IMG/VR virus record: IMGVR_UViG_3300041411_000085
Coordinates: 23,004-87,003 of that record
Direction: 5' to 3' (one strand)
Origin: a virus
Length of the DNA: 64,000 nt
Below, in pieces: positions 37,821-46,036 of the stretch (position 1 is its first letter; each line of letters opens with the position of its first letter). Below the pieces are notes generated by a model that saw only the letters and a program-made list of their open reading frames with translations, searched no databases and was not told where the DNA came from. The position numbers and the translations under genes were made by a program.

Positions 37821-38382
37821 ATTTAAAATCGGGGATCGAGTTGAACTATCTCCATTCGGTATTGATACATTTAAACAAGACGGTTGGGCAGATTATCGAC
37901 TACCCTTGATTATTTATGGTGGTGCTCTTGCAAACGTATTTAAAATTGAAGGTGACAAGGTTTGGGTGAAAGTTCATGGAGAAGGTACTGCATTCTTTTA
38001 TGAGGATCATTTGAAATTGTTTGGTACTAAAGTAGAGTCCTCAATTGCCCGTCCAATCCTTACAGAACGTAAAGTTGGCAAAGTTCAGATGGACTTGTTC
38101 GATTCAGGCTTCCCAAACGCTGTAATGGAAGTTGCAAAGGTAATGACATGGGCTGCTGAGAACAAAGGCTATAAACCTCACGATTGGATTAATCTTCCTG
38201 ACGCTGAGACTTCTTTCCCATCAGCAGCTAGTCGTCATCGGGTTAAAAGTTTGATTCAGAAGGTTGAAGGATTACCTGTAAGAGAGCGTGTAGATGAAGA
38301 GTCTGCAATCTTGCATAAAGCTCACGAGGCTTTCAACATCTTTGCTGAACTGGAGTTGATGCTACGAGGAAAGATTAAATGA
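37801..38382 (+). CDS. DUF5664-like protein (dNTP diphosphohydrolase-related domain)
   Basis: 193 aa. N-terminal small barrel (FKIGDRVELSPFG, VWVKVHGEG). The C-terminal part (about 105-193) contains GYKPHDWINL, SAASRHRVK and an acidic helix with AHEAFNIFAELEL, the pattern of the DUF5664 / 'dATP/dGTP diphosphohydrolase N-terminal' group of phages (recalled). Together with the MazG-like gene and ThyX it suggests dNTP-pool control. Enzyme activity is inferred. Confidence 0.65.
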   Translation: MTVAESEFKIGDRVELSPFGIDTFKQDGWADYRLPLIIYGGALANVFKIEGDKVWVKVHGEGTAFFYEDHLKLFGTKVESSIARPILTERKVGKVQMDLFDSGFPNAVMEVAKVMTWAAENKGYKPHDWINLPDAETSFPSAASRHRVKSLIQKVEGLPVRERVDEESAILHKAHEAFNIFAELELMLRGKIK

Positions 38383-38819
38383 GACTTTTAGGCATTGATG
38401 TTGACGGCGTAGTAGTAGACACACTTACTCTGTACAAACAAGCTTCACTTCACTTGGAAGATCCTCTAGACTTCTGGCGAGATGAAAACCTTTATGATAA
38501 TCTTGTCCCAATGGAAGGTGCGGTAGAGAAACTTGAGCAACTTAGTAGATATTTTGGTATAGTGTTTGTAAGTCGGCTGAAGGGGAATCATCACAGATCG
38601 AAGGTTTATTTCCTAAAGAAATACTTTCCGTTTATGACTGGCTTTATCGGTACTCACGAGAAGTACCTTTTGAATGATTCTCTTGTTGCAATGGTAGATG
38701 ACTTAGAGGATAATCTCTCCAAGTTTGAAGCTCACAAGAGGATTCATTTCGGACAAGGTGAATATAAAGATTGGAATACGTTTGATGTTCCTAAGTTTTG
38801 TAAAGAATACTTAAAATAA
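38379..38819 (+). CDS. HAD-like 5'-nucleotidase / phosphatase
   Basis: 146 aa. Motif I DVDGVVVD (7-14) has the two catalytic aspartates; FVSRL (about 66-70) is motif II; MVDDLEDN (about 107-114) is motif IV. Small HAD enzymes of this form in phages are usually deoxyribonucleotidases. ATGA overlap with the gene upstream. Confidence 0.8.
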   Translation: MRLLGIDVDGVVVDTLTLYKQASLHLEDPLDFWRDENLYDNLVPMEGAVEKLEQLSRYFGIVFVSRLKGNHHRSKVYFLKKYFPFMTGFIGTHEKYLLNDSLVAMVDDLEDNLSKFEAHKRIHFGQGEYKDWNTFDVPKFCKEYLK

Positions 38820-38834
38820 TTAAGGAGAGTTTTG

Positions 38835-39320
38835 GTGTCAAAGAAAGAATGTATCAAGTTCGGTTATGCAATCGGTAATCAACCAGCCATGGGCGATCAT
38901 TGGGAAGTTTGGAAACAAGTAAAAGCCCAATCCAAACTTATCCTAGAAGAAGTGAATGAACTTGAGGATGCTTGTTCAGAAGAAGACCTTCTAGAAGTGT
39001 TGGACGCTGTAATGGATATTAAATATCTGAACACATATCTTGAACATCTACTGGAAGCTTACGGTTGTAAAACAAAGCTTGCTTGGGAGACAGTGTGTTC
39101 AAACAATGCTCAGAAGATTACAACTAGCTACACCTACGCACAAAGCAGTAAAGAATACTTGGAATCTCGTGAAGATGGTGAATTCTATATTGATGAAACT
39201 TTGTTTGAAGGTGAACGTCTTTATACGGTTAAACGAGTTAGTGATCAGAAAGTAATGAAACTGAAGAGTCATCAGCGACCAGAACTTGATACTTGTATTC
39301 CTGAAGAGTTCCGAGTATGA
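38835..39320 (+). CDS. MazG-like nucleotide pyrophosphohydrolase
   Basis: 161 aa from GTG 38835 (AAGGAG 7 bases upstream). Helical EEVNELEDA (38-46) and LLEVLDAVMDIKYL (about 52-65) make the ExxE...ExxD metal-binding pattern of the all-alpha NTP-pyrophosphatase superfamily. The C-terminal third is extra and unassigned. May remove non-canonical dNTPs or (p)ppGpp. Confidence 0.75.
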   Translation: MSKKECIKFGYAIGNQPAMGDHWEVWKQVKAQSKLILEEVNELEDACSEEDLLEVLDAVMDIKYLNTYLEHLLEAYGCKTKLAWETVCSNNAQKITTSYTYAQSSKEYLESREDGEFYIDETLFEGERLYTVKRVSDQKVMKLKSHQRPELDTCIPEEFRV

Positions 39321-39502
39321 TTCACGCAAGCACACAAACAGCCCGTCCTAAGCTTCACTGGACAGAAGTTGTAAAAACAGAAATGGATTACAAATCAATT
39401 GTTGCAACAGGATTGGAGAATGTCCTATTTGATTCGTTTCCAAGTGAAGAAGAGTTTTTTGATTATTTGATGGGTAAGGAAGAGGAGAAGGGGAATGTCT
39501 AA
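39317..39502 (+). CDS. Hypothetical protein, 61 aa
   Basis: ATGA overlap upstream and 8-base overlap with thyX. Acidic (FPSEEEFFDYLMGKEEEKGN). Unknown function. Confidence 0.62.
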   Translation: MIHASTQTARPKLHWTEVVKTEMDYKSIVATGLENVLFDSFPSEEEFFDYLMGKEEEKGNV

Positions 39503-40199
39503 GATTAAAGTAGAATATATTGATCATCTTGGGGATGACTTGCGAGTAGCGAATATTGCACGAGTGAGTTTCGGTAAATGGAAAGAAGAGATTGATGAAA
39601 AAGATATTAAGCTGATTAAGTATCTTGCAGACCATGAACACAACAGCCCATTCCGCCATGTTCAAGTAAGTGTACGTTGTAAAGCTCCAGTGTTCCTTGC
39701 CCGACAACTTGTAAAGCATTGCGTAGGACTTAGTTGGAACGAAATTAGTCGTCGCTATGTGGACACGGATTTTGAGTTCTACCATCCTGAAGAGTGGCGT
39801 AGTCGCCCAGAAGGTAGTGTTAAACAAGGAAGTGGTGGTAAAGTTATTGACCAACTTAAAGTTGCTTTCATGTGGGATGAAAAAGAAGGCGAGCAAGAGT
39901 GTATTGGTACACAATCCATACATGATGCTTATCAGGATCTTGTAAGTTATACAGTTGAGTTTTATGAGCTTCTGATTAAGAATGGTGTAGCGCCAGAAAT
40001 GGCAAGGATGTCTCTTCCTCAATCTATGATGGTTGATTGGGTATGGACAGGTAGCCTTGAAGCGTTCTATAATGTTCACCGGTTGCGGTCTGGTGAAGGC
40101 GCTCAAGAAGAAGCTAAAGATTTCTCAGAACAACTTAAACAAGTAATTGAACCAATCTTTCCAAATGCTTGGAAGGCTCTTGAAGGAGTAGCAAAATGA
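39495..40199 (+). CDS. thyX: FAD-dependent thymidylate synthase ThyX
   Basis: 234 aa, the usual length. SPFRHVQVSVRCKAPVFLAR (51-70) and QLVKHCVGLSWNEISRRY (71-88) are the flavin/substrate regions; ARMSLPQSMM and RLRSGEGAQEEAK are the C-terminal dUMP-binding parts. It makes dTMP from dUMP using FAD and methylene-folate. The signature reads KHC...SWNEIS where RHR...S is usual. GGGGAA lies 8 bases upstream. Confidence 0.92.
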   Translation: MSKIKVEYIDHLGDDLRVANIARVSFGKWKEEIDEKDIKLIKYLADHEHNSPFRHVQVSVRCKAPVFLARQLVKHCVGLSWNEISRRYVDTDFEFYHPEEWRSRPEGSVKQGSGGKVIDQLKVAFMWDEKEGEQECIGTQSIHDAYQDLVSYTVEFYELLIKNGVAPEMARMSLPQSMMVDWVWTGSLEAFYNVHRLRSGEGAQEEAKDFSEQLKQVIEPIFPNAWKALEGVAK

Positions 40200-40390
40200 A
40201 AGACATTAAATTTAGTGACTACACCTTTGAACTCGTAAACTATTACAAAGTTCTTGGTGGCATGACAGGTGATCAGGCTCGACGTTACGTATTGGATATT
40301 GTTGATGATGTCCTTGAAAGCTACAACGGTGGATACTCCGCACATAGTATTTTCTCTGATGATGTAAATAATAATTGGGCTGGGGAGTAA
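40196..40390 (+). CDS. Hypothetical protein, 64 aa
   Basis: ATGA overlap with thyX. Acidic, helical (GDQARRYVLDIVDDVLESYN). Unknown function. Confidence 0.65.
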   Translation: MKDIKFSDYTFELVNYYKVLGGMTGDQARRYVLDIVDDVLESYNGGYSAHSIFSDDVNNNWAGE

Positions 40391-40393
40391 TAT

Positions 40394-40756
40394 ATGTCTG
40401 TAGGTTTTAATCTTTCACTTTCCGATTTGCTTCTGGTACATGGATTTGCTCAGGCATTCGGAGAAGATAATAAAGAAGCAATCAATAAGTTCCTAGAACA
40501 GAACGGGATGGATACCAGCCAAGAAATTGATGAGGTAGTTTGCAAGCATCGTAATCTTCGTGGTCAAGTAGTTGATTGTTTGATGTATCAAGGTCATGAA
40601 CTTGAAACTAAAGCTTGGCTAGCCAGTGGTGCAGCATCGTGGGATTGTGTCGTAGATAATTGTGACCTAGATCTTCGGATTGCACTTAAGACGATGGGTA
40701 AGTCATATAATAATTCTGGTCATATTATTTCTGAACTAGAACGACATAGTAATTAA
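40394..40756 (+). CDS. Hypothetical protein, 120 aa
   Basis: Helical protein with three cysteines (VVCKHRNLRGQVVDCLMYQG). Sits between thyX and the reductase; no known domain. Confidence 0.68.
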   Translation: MSVGFNLSLSDLLLVHGFAQAFGEDNKEAINKFLEQNGMDTSQEIDEVVCKHRNLRGQVVDCLMYQGHELETKAWLASGAASWDCVVDNCDLDLRIALKTMGKSYNNSGHIISELERHSN

Positions 40757-40805
40757 ATAAGTAAATTTAAAGAATAAAGTATTAATTTTAAATCTAAGGA
40801 GTTGT

Positions 40806-43028
40806 ATGAATACCGCTGGCAAAAATATGATGTCGTCTTCGAAATTTTATATGGGATATTCTCGTTGGGATGAAGTGAAGGGGGGTTATGAAACTTGGGA
40901 AGAATCAGTTTCCCGTGTAATGAATATGCACCGACAGAAATATGCTTCTGTAATGACACCAGAACTTGAAGAATATATTGCTTTTGCAGAGCAAGCTTAT
41001 AAAGATAAAGCTGTATTGGGGGCACAACGAGCATTACAGTTTGGTGGCGAACAACTATTTAAACACGAAGCTCGTATGTACAACTGCTCTGTATCTCACT
41101 GTGATCGAGCAACATTCTTTCAGGAATGTATGTACCTTCTGTTGTGTGGTTGTGGTGTAGGTTTCTCTGTTCAATCTCATCACATTGCAAAGCTTCCAAA
41201 AGTTCACAAGCGTTATGAAAAGAAAGTAAAAGTATTCCAAGTTCCAGATACAATTGAAGGTTGGGCTGATGCATTTGGCGTATTGTTCAGCAGCTACTTT
41301 GTAGATGGTGGAAGCTTCCCTGAATACAAAGGTTGCCAAGTACACTTTGACTTCAACAAGATTCGTCCTAAAGGTGCTTTGATTTCTGGTGGTTTTAAAG
41401 CTCCCGGTCCAGATGGTTTGCGTAGTGCGTTGGTCAAGTGTGAAGCTCTACTAGAAGGCTTAATTGAGGGAAAAACAGAGGCTGTCAGCGTTCCTACCAT
41501 CACAGCCTATGACTTTGTTATGCACATGTCTGACGCTGTTTTGAGTGGTGGTGTTCGTCGGTCTGCAACCATCTGTATGTTTGATAAAGATGACGAGTTG
41601 ATGTTGAAAGCCAAGACTGGTGACTGGTTTGTTGATAACCCACAACGTGGACGCAGCAACAACAGCGTTATGCTTGTACGTGATGAACTGAGCCGTGAAG
41701 AGTGGGCTAACATTATGAAGTCTGTTAAAGACTTTGGTGAACCCGGTTTTATCTTCACAGAGAATAAAGAGTTTTGTTTTAACCCCTGTGTCGAAATTGG
41801 CATGTTGCCAAAGACAGAGGATGGGGAATCAGGCTTTCAATTCTGTAATCTTGTCGAATGTAATGGTAGTCAGTGTGTAGATAAAGCTTCATTGTTGCGT
41901 GCTGCTAAAGCAGGCGCAATTCTTGGTACATTGCAAGCTGGATACACAAACTTTAAGTATCTTTCAGATGCTACACGTAAGATTACAGAAAAAGAAGCAT
42001 TGCTTGGTGTGAGTATTACGGGTTGGATGAATAACCCAGACGTACTGTTTGACCAGCAGAATATGATTGATGCTGCTACTGAAGTAAAATCAATCAACAA
42101 AGTAGTTGCGAAAATACTGGGTATTAACCAATCTGCACGCACAACAGCAGTTAAACCAAGTGGTAATGCTTCTGTTGTTCTTGGTACAGCTTCCGGTATT
42201 CATGGGGAACACAGCCCTAAATACCTTCGTAATGTGCAAATGAATGTCGGAGATGAAGTTACTCGTATCATCACTAAGACCAACCCTAAAATGGTTGAAC
42301 CTTCAGTGTGGAGCAGTAATGGGACAGATGTTGTAGTTAGCTTCCCTGTTGAAAGTAAGGAAGGTAGTATTTACAAATCAGATTTGATGGGCGTAAAGCA
42401 GCTTGAATATGTAAAAACTGCTCAGCAATACTGGATTGAACATGGCACTAACTATGAACTTTGTGTTGATCCCGATCTTCGTCACAACGTAAGTAATACT
42501 ATTACAGTTGATGATTGGGATGAAGTTGAGGAATATATTTACAACAACCGTAAATGGTTTGCTGGTATCTCACTTCTCAGCTCTATGGGTGATCGTGCAT
42601 ATGCTCAAGCTCCATTCACTGAAGTGTTTACTGCACAACAGATTGTAGATATGTATGGTGATAGCTCAATGTTTGCATCTGGTTTGATTGTTGGAGCATT
42701 GCAAGCATTTGGTAATAATTTGTGGATGGCATGTGATACAGCACTTGGTTATGGGTTGAAGCTTGACCCTGAAGACTCTAGTGATCTGTTGAAGCGTGAT
42801 TGGGTACGTCGAGTCAAGAAGTTTGCAGAACGAAACTTTAATGGGGATGTTATGAAACTTACCTTTATGCTCAAGGATTGTCACAACCTTCATAAATGGG
42901 TGGGTATCAATAGTAACTTCGTTGATGTGGATTTCTCTACAGATCTTTCTCAGCAGAGCTACACAGAAGTTGACACAATGGGTAGTGCTGGATGTGCAGG
43001 CGGAACTTGTGAAATTAGCTGGGCGTGA
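40806..43028 (+). CDS. nrdJ: Class II (adenosylcobalamin) ribonucleotide reductase
   Basis: 740 aa, single chain like the Lactobacillus-type monomeric triphosphate reductase. Cys94 in YNCSVSHC and Cys347 in FQFCNLVEC are the likely redox pair; NPCVE (326-330) carries the radical Cys328 and Glu330. VLSGGVRRSATI (245-256) is the substrate loop, and C730/C735 in GCAGGTCEISWA form the C-terminal thiol relay. It needs no separate small subunit or oxygen but needs host B12. AAGGAG 7 bases upstream. Confidence 0.95.
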   Translation: MNTAGKNMMSSSKFYMGYSRWDEVKGGYETWEESVSRVMNMHRQKYASVMTPELEEYIAFAEQAYKDKAVLGAQRALQFGGEQLFKHEARMYNCSVSHCDRATFFQECMYLLLCGCGVGFSVQSHHIAKLPKVHKRYEKKVKVFQVPDTIEGWADAFGVLFSSYFVDGGSFPEYKGCQVHFDFNKIRPKGALISGGFKAPGPDGLRSALVKCEALLEGLIEGKTEAVSVPTITAYDFVMHMSDAVLSGGVRRSATICMFDKDDELMLKAKTGDWFVDNPQRGRSNNSVMLVRDELSREEWANIMKSVKDFGEPGFIFTENKEFCFNPCVEIGMLPKTEDGESGFQFCNLVECNGSQCVDKASLLRAAKAGAILGTLQAGYTNFKYLSDATRKITEKEALLGVSITGWMNNPDVLFDQQNMIDAATEVKSINKVVAKILGINQSARTTAVKPSGNASVVLGTASGIHGEHSPKYLRNVQMNVGDEVTRIITKTNPKMVEPSVWSSNGTDVVVSFPVESKEGSIYKSDLMGVKQLEYVKTAQQYWIEHGTNYELCVDPDLRHNVSNTITVDDWDEVEEYIYNNRKWFAGISLLSSMGDRAYAQAPFTEVFTAQQIVDMYGDSSMFASGLIVGALQAFGNNLWMACDTALGYGLKLDPEDSSDLLKRDWVRRVKKFAERNFNGDVMKLTFMLKDCHNLHKWVGINSNFVDVDFSTDLSQQSYTEVDTMGSAGCAGGTCEISWA

Positions 43029-43030
43029 TA

Positions 43031-43222
43031 ATGGACTACATCGAACTAATGGAAAAGGTTGGTACACAATCAAACGTAACTCACTCTTGTCCACATTGTG
43101 AAATGCCAGTTAAATGCGACATTTCACTAGGTAAAAACGTTTGTTGGTGCTTTAGTGTACAGAGCAAAGGACTGGAACTGAACGACGTTTGTATGTGTAA
43201 AAACTGCCTTAACAAAGCTTGA
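43031..43222 (+). CDS. Cysteine-rich CWC-type small protein
   Basis: 63 aa. CPHCEMPVKC (about 20-29), CWC (about 37-39), then CMCKNC near the end fits the 'Cys-rich CWC' zinc-protein pattern. It directly follows the reductase by 3 bases. Role unknown; possibly a metal or redox helper. The stop overlaps a strong promoter. Confidence 0.75.
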   Translation: MDYIELMEKVGTQSNVTHSCPHCEMPVKCDISLGKNVCWCFSVQSKGLELNDVCMCKNCLNKA

Positions 43223-43248
43223 CAAGGGTTTGAAAGAAGCCTAAACTA
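43220..43248 (+). promoter_or_regulatory. Near-consensus sigma70 promoter
   Basis: TTGACA (43220-43225), 17 bases, TAAACT (43243-43248). The transcript would start near 43255, within the 5' arm of the next hairpin. Confidence 0.75.
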
Positions 43249-43282
43249 AGGGTCAAGGCGAAAGCTCTGGCCCTTTTCTTTT
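43249..43282 (+). terminator. Rho-independent terminator
   Basis: AAGGGTCA (43249-43256) / TGGCCCTT (43268-43275), one G-T pair, tail TTCTTTT. It ends transcripts from the reductase operon. RNA from the promoter just upstream lacks most of the 5' arm. Confidence 0.85.
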
Positions 43283-43298
43283 AATTGGAGATTTATAA

Positions 43299-43505
43299 AT
43301 GACACGTCAAGAATTCGATTATCAATTGCTCGTAGTTGCTGACATTCAGCGCCGTGAAGGTTGGAGTGAAAGAAGTATTGGTTTATATGAAGAAGAGATT
43401 CGTGCTCTTACACCAGATGAATGTCTACCATGTACACTCATGATTGGCGCTGATTTGGCTCAAGATAATTCTCGTTTTGGTGTTTACTGTAAAACAGCTT
43501 ATTAA
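43299..43505 (+). CDS. Hypothetical protein, 68 aa
   Basis: GGAG 10 bases upstream. Helical, acidic with two cysteines (LTPDECLPCTLMIGADLAQD). First gene after the promoter at 43220. Confidence 0.68.
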   Translation: MTRQEFDYQLLVVADIQRREGWSERSIGLYEEEIRALTPDECLPCTLMIGADLAQDNSRFGVYCKTAY

Positions 43506-43519
43506 CTAGGAGAATTTAA

Positions 43520-44146
43520 ATGTTCCGCATACACAAACGTACACGTCTATCATACTGGTCCCTCAGCCCACTAGCAAATAAACTACGCTCCTCTGTAGGT
43601 ATCACCAATCCCACCTCTCTTACATGGGAGCAATGGACTGAACACCACAAGGTAAGTAGTGCTAAAGCTCCTTTCACCTATTGGCTCACAAAGAAGTTCT
43701 TCAACCGAGTACAAAACTTCATCATCTGGCCTTCTGACTTTAGCTACTCCATAAAAGTATTCTATAAAAACTGGAAAGGAAAGAGTCACGTCATTGATTG
43801 TAATCTTCCAGTGGGGCAGTGGTGTGACCTTACACACAGAATCTTCATTGGCCCTTTCACAGAGCTTGTGAAGTATGTTGAGATTGAGAAAGGACTTGAA
43901 ACTCTTGAATGGGAATTAGGTTTAGTTCTTGATGAAGATTGGGGAGTGAAACCAGAAGATCCTGAATATGGACAGCCTAGTCACCAAGCCATTAGTGCTA
44001 AGGAACAAAAAGAACTTTACATATGGTTCAAAGAAGAGTATCTTACACGGACAGATGAAGATTATAGTAAAGAAGATGAATGGTTTGAGAAAGATACAGA
44101 AATGTTGGTACGTCTTGTACGAATCCGTTCTGGCTTGTGGACTTAA
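43520..44146 (+). CDS. Hypothetical protein, 208 aa
   Basis: AGGAG upstream. Basic aromatic N-terminus (about 1-110) with IKVFYKNWKGKSHVIDCNLP, then an acidic helical C-terminus (EEYLTRTDEDYSKEDEWFEK). No known domain; size and context suggest a conserved phage gene. Confidence 0.7.
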   Translation: MFRIHKRTRLSYWSLSPLANKLRSSVGITNPTSLTWEQWTEHHKVSSAKAPFTYWLTKKFFNRVQNFIIWPSDFSYSIKVFYKNWKGKSHVIDCNLPVGQWCDLTHRIFIGPFTELVKYVEIEKGLETLEWELGLVLDEDWGVKPEDPEYGQPSHQAISAKEQKELYIWFKEEYLTRTDEDYSKEDEWFEKDTEMLVRLVRIRSGLWT

Positions 44147-44166
44147 ATTAAAATAGGAGAAATATT

Positions 44167-45093
44167 ATGGAATTCAAAAAGTTCAGTTCGTTGGAAAACA
44201 CATACAGAGCCAACCTCATCGACAAAACTCAATACGAGGGTAAAGATGGTGGCTTGTGGATTGCAACAGAAAAACTACACGGGGCTAACTTCAGCTTTTG
44301 GTGTGACGGTAATGAAGTAAAGGTTGCATCACGTTCACAATTTGTTGACGGTACATTCTATAACTGTCAGGCTGTAATCAACAAGTATTCAGATTCTGTG
44401 ATGTCCTTGTTCAAATTGCTTAATGGTGAACACAAAGAACTTGTTATCTACGGTGAACTGTTTGGTGGTAATGTACAGAAAGAAGTAGAGTATGGAGAGA
44501 AAGATTTCCGTGCTTTTGATCTTACACTTGACGGTATTGTTCAATCTAAACTTAATCAACGTGCATGGTGTGAAGGTGTTGGTATCCTCAGTGCTCCTCT
44601 TATTGCAAGTGGTACTTTCTCCGAATGTTTAGCCCTATCAAACACTTTTAAGTCTACACTGACACCAGAAGGTTACACTAAAGAGAACACGTCTGAAGGC
44701 TTGGTAATTGAGCCTGTAGAACCTAATTGGTTTAATAATGGAAGTCGTATCTACTTCAAGAATAAGACTGAAAGCTTTAGTGAACGACAAGCTAAACCAA
44801 AGCAAGTGTTTGAGCTGTCTGATGAAGAATCTGAGTTGCTGAATGAGATGCTTGAATACAACACACCACAGCGTGTATCTAATGTAATTAGTAAGATTGG
44901 TGCTGTCACTAATAAAGACTTTGGTAAGATTCTTGGTCTTACCACACAAGACTTGCTTGAAGAATACACGAAGGAAACTGAACGTGATCCTAAAATGATT
45001 GCAGAAAGTAATTGGAAAGCTTTCTTGAAGCTGCTACAATCAGAAGTAGGCAAAGAGGTTCGTAGTCAATTTGTCGTAGCTTTGGAGGATTAA
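44167..45093 (+). CDS. RNA ligase, T4 Rnl2 family
   Basis: 308 aa, close to T4 Rnl2 in length. Motif I TEKLHGANF gives adenylated Lys36; SRSQFVDG follows; IYGELFGG (about 98-105) is motif III; EGLVIEP (about 178-184) motif IV; RIYFKNKTESFSE (about 195-207) motif V. It seals nicks in RNA, probably repairing host tRNAs cut during infection. AGGAGA ribosome site. No kinase/phosphatase partner is visible. Confidence 0.9.
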   Translation: MEFKKFSSLENTYRANLIDKTQYEGKDGGLWIATEKLHGANFSFWCDGNEVKVASRSQFVDGTFYNCQAVINKYSDSVMSLFKLLNGEHKELVIYGELFGGNVQKEVEYGEKDFRAFDLTLDGIVQSKLNQRAWCEGVGILSAPLIASGTFSECLALSNTFKSTLTPEGYTKENTSEGLVIEPVEPNWFNNGSRIYFKNKTESFSERQAKPKQVFELSDEESELLNEMLEYNTPQRVSNVISKIGAVTNKDFGKILGLTTQDLLEEYTKETERDPKMIAESNWKAFLKLLQSEVGKEVRSQFVVALED

Positions 45094-45094
45094 A

Positions 45095-45283
45095 ATGAAA
45101 TCACCACTCGTTGACGTAACTGCCATCTTAATGTTTGCACTCCTTATAGTGCTAGTTGGTCAATACTATATCCACAAGAAGCAGAATGAAGTGTTTCAGA
45201 TTCCTGTCAAGTTGATGGAGGAACCAGTTAAGCCTAGGGTTGATATGAGTAAGTTTCAAAGTGCTGTAAAACATACTGAGTAG
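45095..45283 (+). CDS. Small single-span membrane protein, 62 aa
   Basis: Hydrophobic segment at about 8-26 (VTAILMFALLIVLVGQYYI) with a short basic stop (HKKQNE) and a soluble tail. Last gene of the rightward block, 1 base after the ligase stop region. Role unknown. Confidence 0.65.
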   Translation: MKSPLVDVTAILMFALLIVLVGQYYIHKKQNEVFQIPVKLMEEPVKPRVDMSKFQSAVKHTE

Positions 45284-45302
45284 CTTTATTATAGACAAAA
45301 GA

Positions 45303-45331
45303 AAGCCCGAGAGACTCACGTCCTCGGGCTT
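45303..45331 (-). terminator. Terminator at the convergent block boundary
   Basis: AAGCCCGAG (45303-45311) / CTCGGGCTT (45323-45331), 9-bp perfect stem. The leftward reading ends in TTTCTTTTG, so it mainly stops the lysis operon; a second leftward hairpin AGGCTA/TAGCCT (45348-45365) precedes it. Confidence 0.85.
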
Positions 45332-45394
45332 AAGCATATCTGAAATAAGGCTAATGGCGTAGCCTATGTGCCTAGTGGCTTCTTATTCTTAGCT

Positions 45395-45742
45395 TTAATT
45401 ATTTGTATTGTTCTGTGTCTGGATATTATTTTGAATCACTTTCTGATTCTGTTTCTTATCAGCCTGTAGCTGAACCATTCGTTGTTCAAGTATATAAACT
45501 CTTTGATCTGTGCTTACTTGATAATCATCTTGTCTTTCTGAAACACCATTCAATCTTTGCTCAAGATAATCTGTATTGTTAGCTATTACTTTCAAAACTT
45601 CTTGGTGTACTAACGTAAGCTTCTGTCCGTAGTTATTAACGTTAGCACTCTCGCTGGAGTTAGACATCAATATTGCTATCAGAATTGTAGACAAAATAAG
45701 ATAAGCTACAGTTGCTGTTCGATCCAATACCTGCCAGATCAT
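45395..45742 (-). CDS. Membrane-anchored coiled-coil protein, 115 aa
   Basis: N-terminal membrane segment (ATVAYLILSTILIAILMS, 9-26), then heptads to about residue 95 (LEQRMVQLQADKKQNQKVIQ) and an Asn-rich tail. The N-in/C-out topology and position behind the spanins suggest a lysis or envelope accessory role; no family is certain. Confidence 0.68.
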   Translation of the reverse strand: MIWQVLDRTATVAYLILSTILIAILMSNSSESANVNNYGQKLTLVHQEVLKVIANNTDYLEQRLNGVSERQDDYQVSTDQRVYILEQRMVQLQADKKQNQKVIQNNIQTQNNTNN

Positions 45743-45754
45743 TGGACCTCCGAG

Positions 45755-46036
45755 TTACTTCCGTGATTTTAAACTTCCGAAGTATAAATCGAGTCTAGCC
45801 AATAGGTCAGACCGCATACCTTCAATGTTAGTAACTAATCGCTGCTCTGTATCCTTGAGTTGCTGATTACTCACCTTGTCTGTGTAGAGGAATAACACCC
45901 TACTCTCAAGCTCTTTGTTCTGTGTTCGGATATCTTGGATTACAAGCATACCAAGAGCCATTACTAGAGAAAGAAGTCCAAGTGCAAACTTTTCCCATGT
46001 AGCTGAAATACGACTATTAGCAGAGTCATTTGACAT
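45755..46036 (-). CDS. Membrane-anchored coiled-coil protein, 93 aa
   Basis: Span at about 18-36 (LGLLSLVMALGMLVI) and a periplasmic coiled coil (TQNKELESRVLFLYTDKVSN). Overlaps the lipoprotein gene by 11 bases. Resembles the previous gene in layout but not in sequence. A second holin or spanin-like role is possible. Confidence 0.68.
   Translation of the reverse strand: MSNDSANSRISATWEKFALGLLSLVMALGMLVIQDIRTQNKELESRVLFLYTDKVSNQQLKDTEQRLVTNIEGMRSDLLARLDLYFGSLKSRK

Noticed and set aside
39348-40106. 252-codon leftward frame opposite thyX
   Set aside because: Antisense shadow; thyX motifs on the other strand are decisive.
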